A DNA stretch of 7,100 nt. Source: an uncultured Coriobacteriaceae bacterium (GTDB lineage: Bacteria; Actinomycetota; Coriobacteriia; Coriobacteriales; Eggerthellaceae). Where the stretch lies: the NCBI GenBank assembly GCA_946623915.1, contig CAMORQ010000099.1:1-7100 (forward strand), written 5' to 3'. Position 1 is the stretch's first letter. Each line of letters begins with the position of its first letter. This document shows, in pieces, positions 6,610 to 7,100 of this stretch. The notes below the pieces were generated by a model. That model worked only from the letters and a program-made list of their open reading frames with translations. It was not told the origin of the DNA and made no database searches. A program made the position numbers and the translations under genes.

Positions 6610-6814
6610 TTTGTTGCAAGATCGAGGCGCTTCTGTGCACCAAATGGCGCCTCGTGCACGAGATGCACCGCATCGCAGCTGCTCTAGCAAATCTGCCATC
6701 TGGGCTTTTGCGGACGACGCAGTTTGTGGACGCCGTTTTCGGCCCTCATAGATACGTATTGTCGGTGCACGAGACGCCATTTGGTGCACAGAAGCGCCTC
6801 GATCTTGCAACAAA
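6610..6814. repeat. Inverted repeat with 50-nt arms and 105-nt spacer
   Basis: The left arm (6610-6659) and the reverse complement of the right arm (6765-6814) match at 49 of 50 positions; the single difference is 6650 against 6774. Each arm also contains its own smaller hairpin: CGAGGCGC (6623-6630) against GCGCCTCG (6647-6654), with one mismatch in the right arm. The spacer 6660-6764 has no clear gene. Possible identities are a MITE-like or BIME-like element, an invertible DNA segment, or a structured RNA. No flanking target duplication is obvious to me. Confidence 0.9.
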
Positions 6815-6903
6815 GGCCGAAATGAGGGAAAACATCCAAGCAGCGGCCGTGGACGCGCGGATCATTTGTACTTATGTTTCCGCCTGGCCTCTGACTTCGG
6901 CCC

Positions 6904-6935
6904 GTTTGCATTCCTTGGCTTTCTGCTATGCAAAC
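6904..6935. repeat. 8-bp inverted repeat next to the terminator
   Basis: GTTTGCAT (6904-6911) and ATGCAAAC (6928-6935) are perfect reverse complements around a 16-nt loop. It directly abuts the terminator stem; its first bases on the minus strand also serve as that terminator's short T-tract. Confidence 0.55.
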
Positions 6936-6960
6936 GAACGCCCGCGGTGGGCGGGCGTTC
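6932..6960 (-). terminator. Rho-independent-type terminator of the right-hand gene
   Basis: On the minus strand GAACGCCCGC pairs perfectly with GCGGGCGTTC around the loop CCACC (stem 6936-6960), followed by GTTTG. It begins 30 nt after the stop codon at 6991. The T-tract is short, so termination may be partial, but the 10-bp GC-rich stem and the position fit well. It separates this gene from the FHA operon. Confidence 0.75.
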
Positions 6961-6990
6961 TGGGTGGTCGGGAATCATTAGCCGTTTGCG

Positions 6991-7100
6991 TTAGGCTTCG
7001 GTTGTCGTGTCCGTGGCAGCGTTCGTGTCCGTGTTCGTGTTCGTATCAGTATTGGTGTCCGTGTTCGTGTTCGTATCAGTATTGGTGTCCGTATTCGTAT
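6991..7100 (-). CDS. C-terminal fragment of a protein with Thr-Asn/Asp repeat tail (runs off window)
   Basis: The visible 35 codons encode alternating Thr with Asn or Asp, ending AATDTTTEA and TAA. Such tails are usually flexible and occur at the end of exported or cell-wall proteins, and of the phosphatase in this same window, but the function cannot be read from this fragment. The correct frame is supported by the strict ten-residue repeat, the stop and the terminator 30 nt downstream. The body of the gene lies to the right of the window. Confidence 0.75.
   Translation of the reverse strand, partial: TNTDTNTDTNTNTDTNTDTNTNTDTNAATDTTTEA
7031..7090. repeat. Exact tandem 30-nt repeat in the Thr-Asn/Asp tail
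   Basis: Positions 7031-7060 and 7061-7090 are identical, and 7091-7100 begin a third, diverged copy (GTATTCGTAT instead of GTGTTCGTGT). Each unit encodes ten residues. DNA-level identity points to recent duplication and likely length variation among strains. Confidence 0.9.

Larger units (their letters stand above)
6076..6990. other. Gene-free region rich in repeats and palindromes
   Basis: I see no convincing gene in these 915 nt. Open frames exist on both strands but lack ribosome sites, overlap one another and run through inverted and tandem repeats, so their peptides are low-complexity by-products. The stretch holds the 5' leader and probable promoter of the FHA operon, the 34-nt tandem duplication, a 14-bp palindrome, a pair of 13-nt direct repeats (6504-6516 and 6525-6537, 12 of 13 identical), a long inverted repeat and the terminator of the gene to the right. 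The density of repeats suggests a decayed or non-autonomous mobile element. Confidence 0.7.

Noticed and set aside
6401..6911. Overlapping minus-strand frames of 75-130 codons
   Set aside because: They overlap each other, lack ribosome sites, and their sequence is dictated by the inverted and direct repeats.

Overview
The window is GC-rich bacterial DNA. Almost all of it is taken up by one leftward (minus-strand) operon for membrane-based Ser/Thr phosphosignalling. In order of transcription it encodes a three-pass membrane protein with a cytoplasmic FHA domain (5125-6075), an exported membrane-anchored von Willebrand A protein (3126-5111), a single-pass PP2C phosphatase with an extracytoplasmic sensor-like domain (1145-3058), a second exported protein carrying the same sensor-like domain (161-1141), and the first 52 residues of a Hanks-type Ser/Thr kinase that runs off the left edge (1-157). 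The spacers are 13, 67, 3 and 3 nt, so co-transcription is very likely. The membrane-anchored kinase/phosphatase/FHA combination, GTG start, GC-rich coding and Ala/Thr/Asp-rich tails suggest an actinobacterium. A Coriobacteriia/Eggerthellaceae-type gut anaerobe is my best guess, but that is impression and not proof.

The parts fit a complete write/erase/read circuit. The kinase writes, the PP2C domain erases and the FHA domain reads phosphothreonine. Three exported modules face outward: the VWA, the PP2C ectodomain and the stand-alone ectodomain protein. The layout resembles the mycobacterial PknB/PstP/FHA cluster and, in its VWA-PP2C-kinase set, the TerY-P triad. Here, however, the VWA is on the outer face. 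The most novel points are (i) a roughly 123-residue ectodomain, about 46% identical by hand alignment, present in two adjacent genes; (ii) what looks like a catalytically dead lipase-type alpha/beta-hydrolase domain in front of the VWA domain; and (iii) two TIID motifs just ahead of the FHA domain that could form an intramolecular phosphoswitch.

To the right, 6076-6990 holds no convincing gene. It contains a possible operon promoter with a 12-bp palindrome, an exact 34-nt tandem duplication, a 14-bp palindrome, and a striking inverted repeat with 50-nt arms (49/50 matching) around a 105-nt spacer. A terminator follows (minus strand), belonging to a second leftward gene. Only the last 35 codons of that gene are visible (6991-7100), and they are a Thr-Asn/Asp repeat tail.
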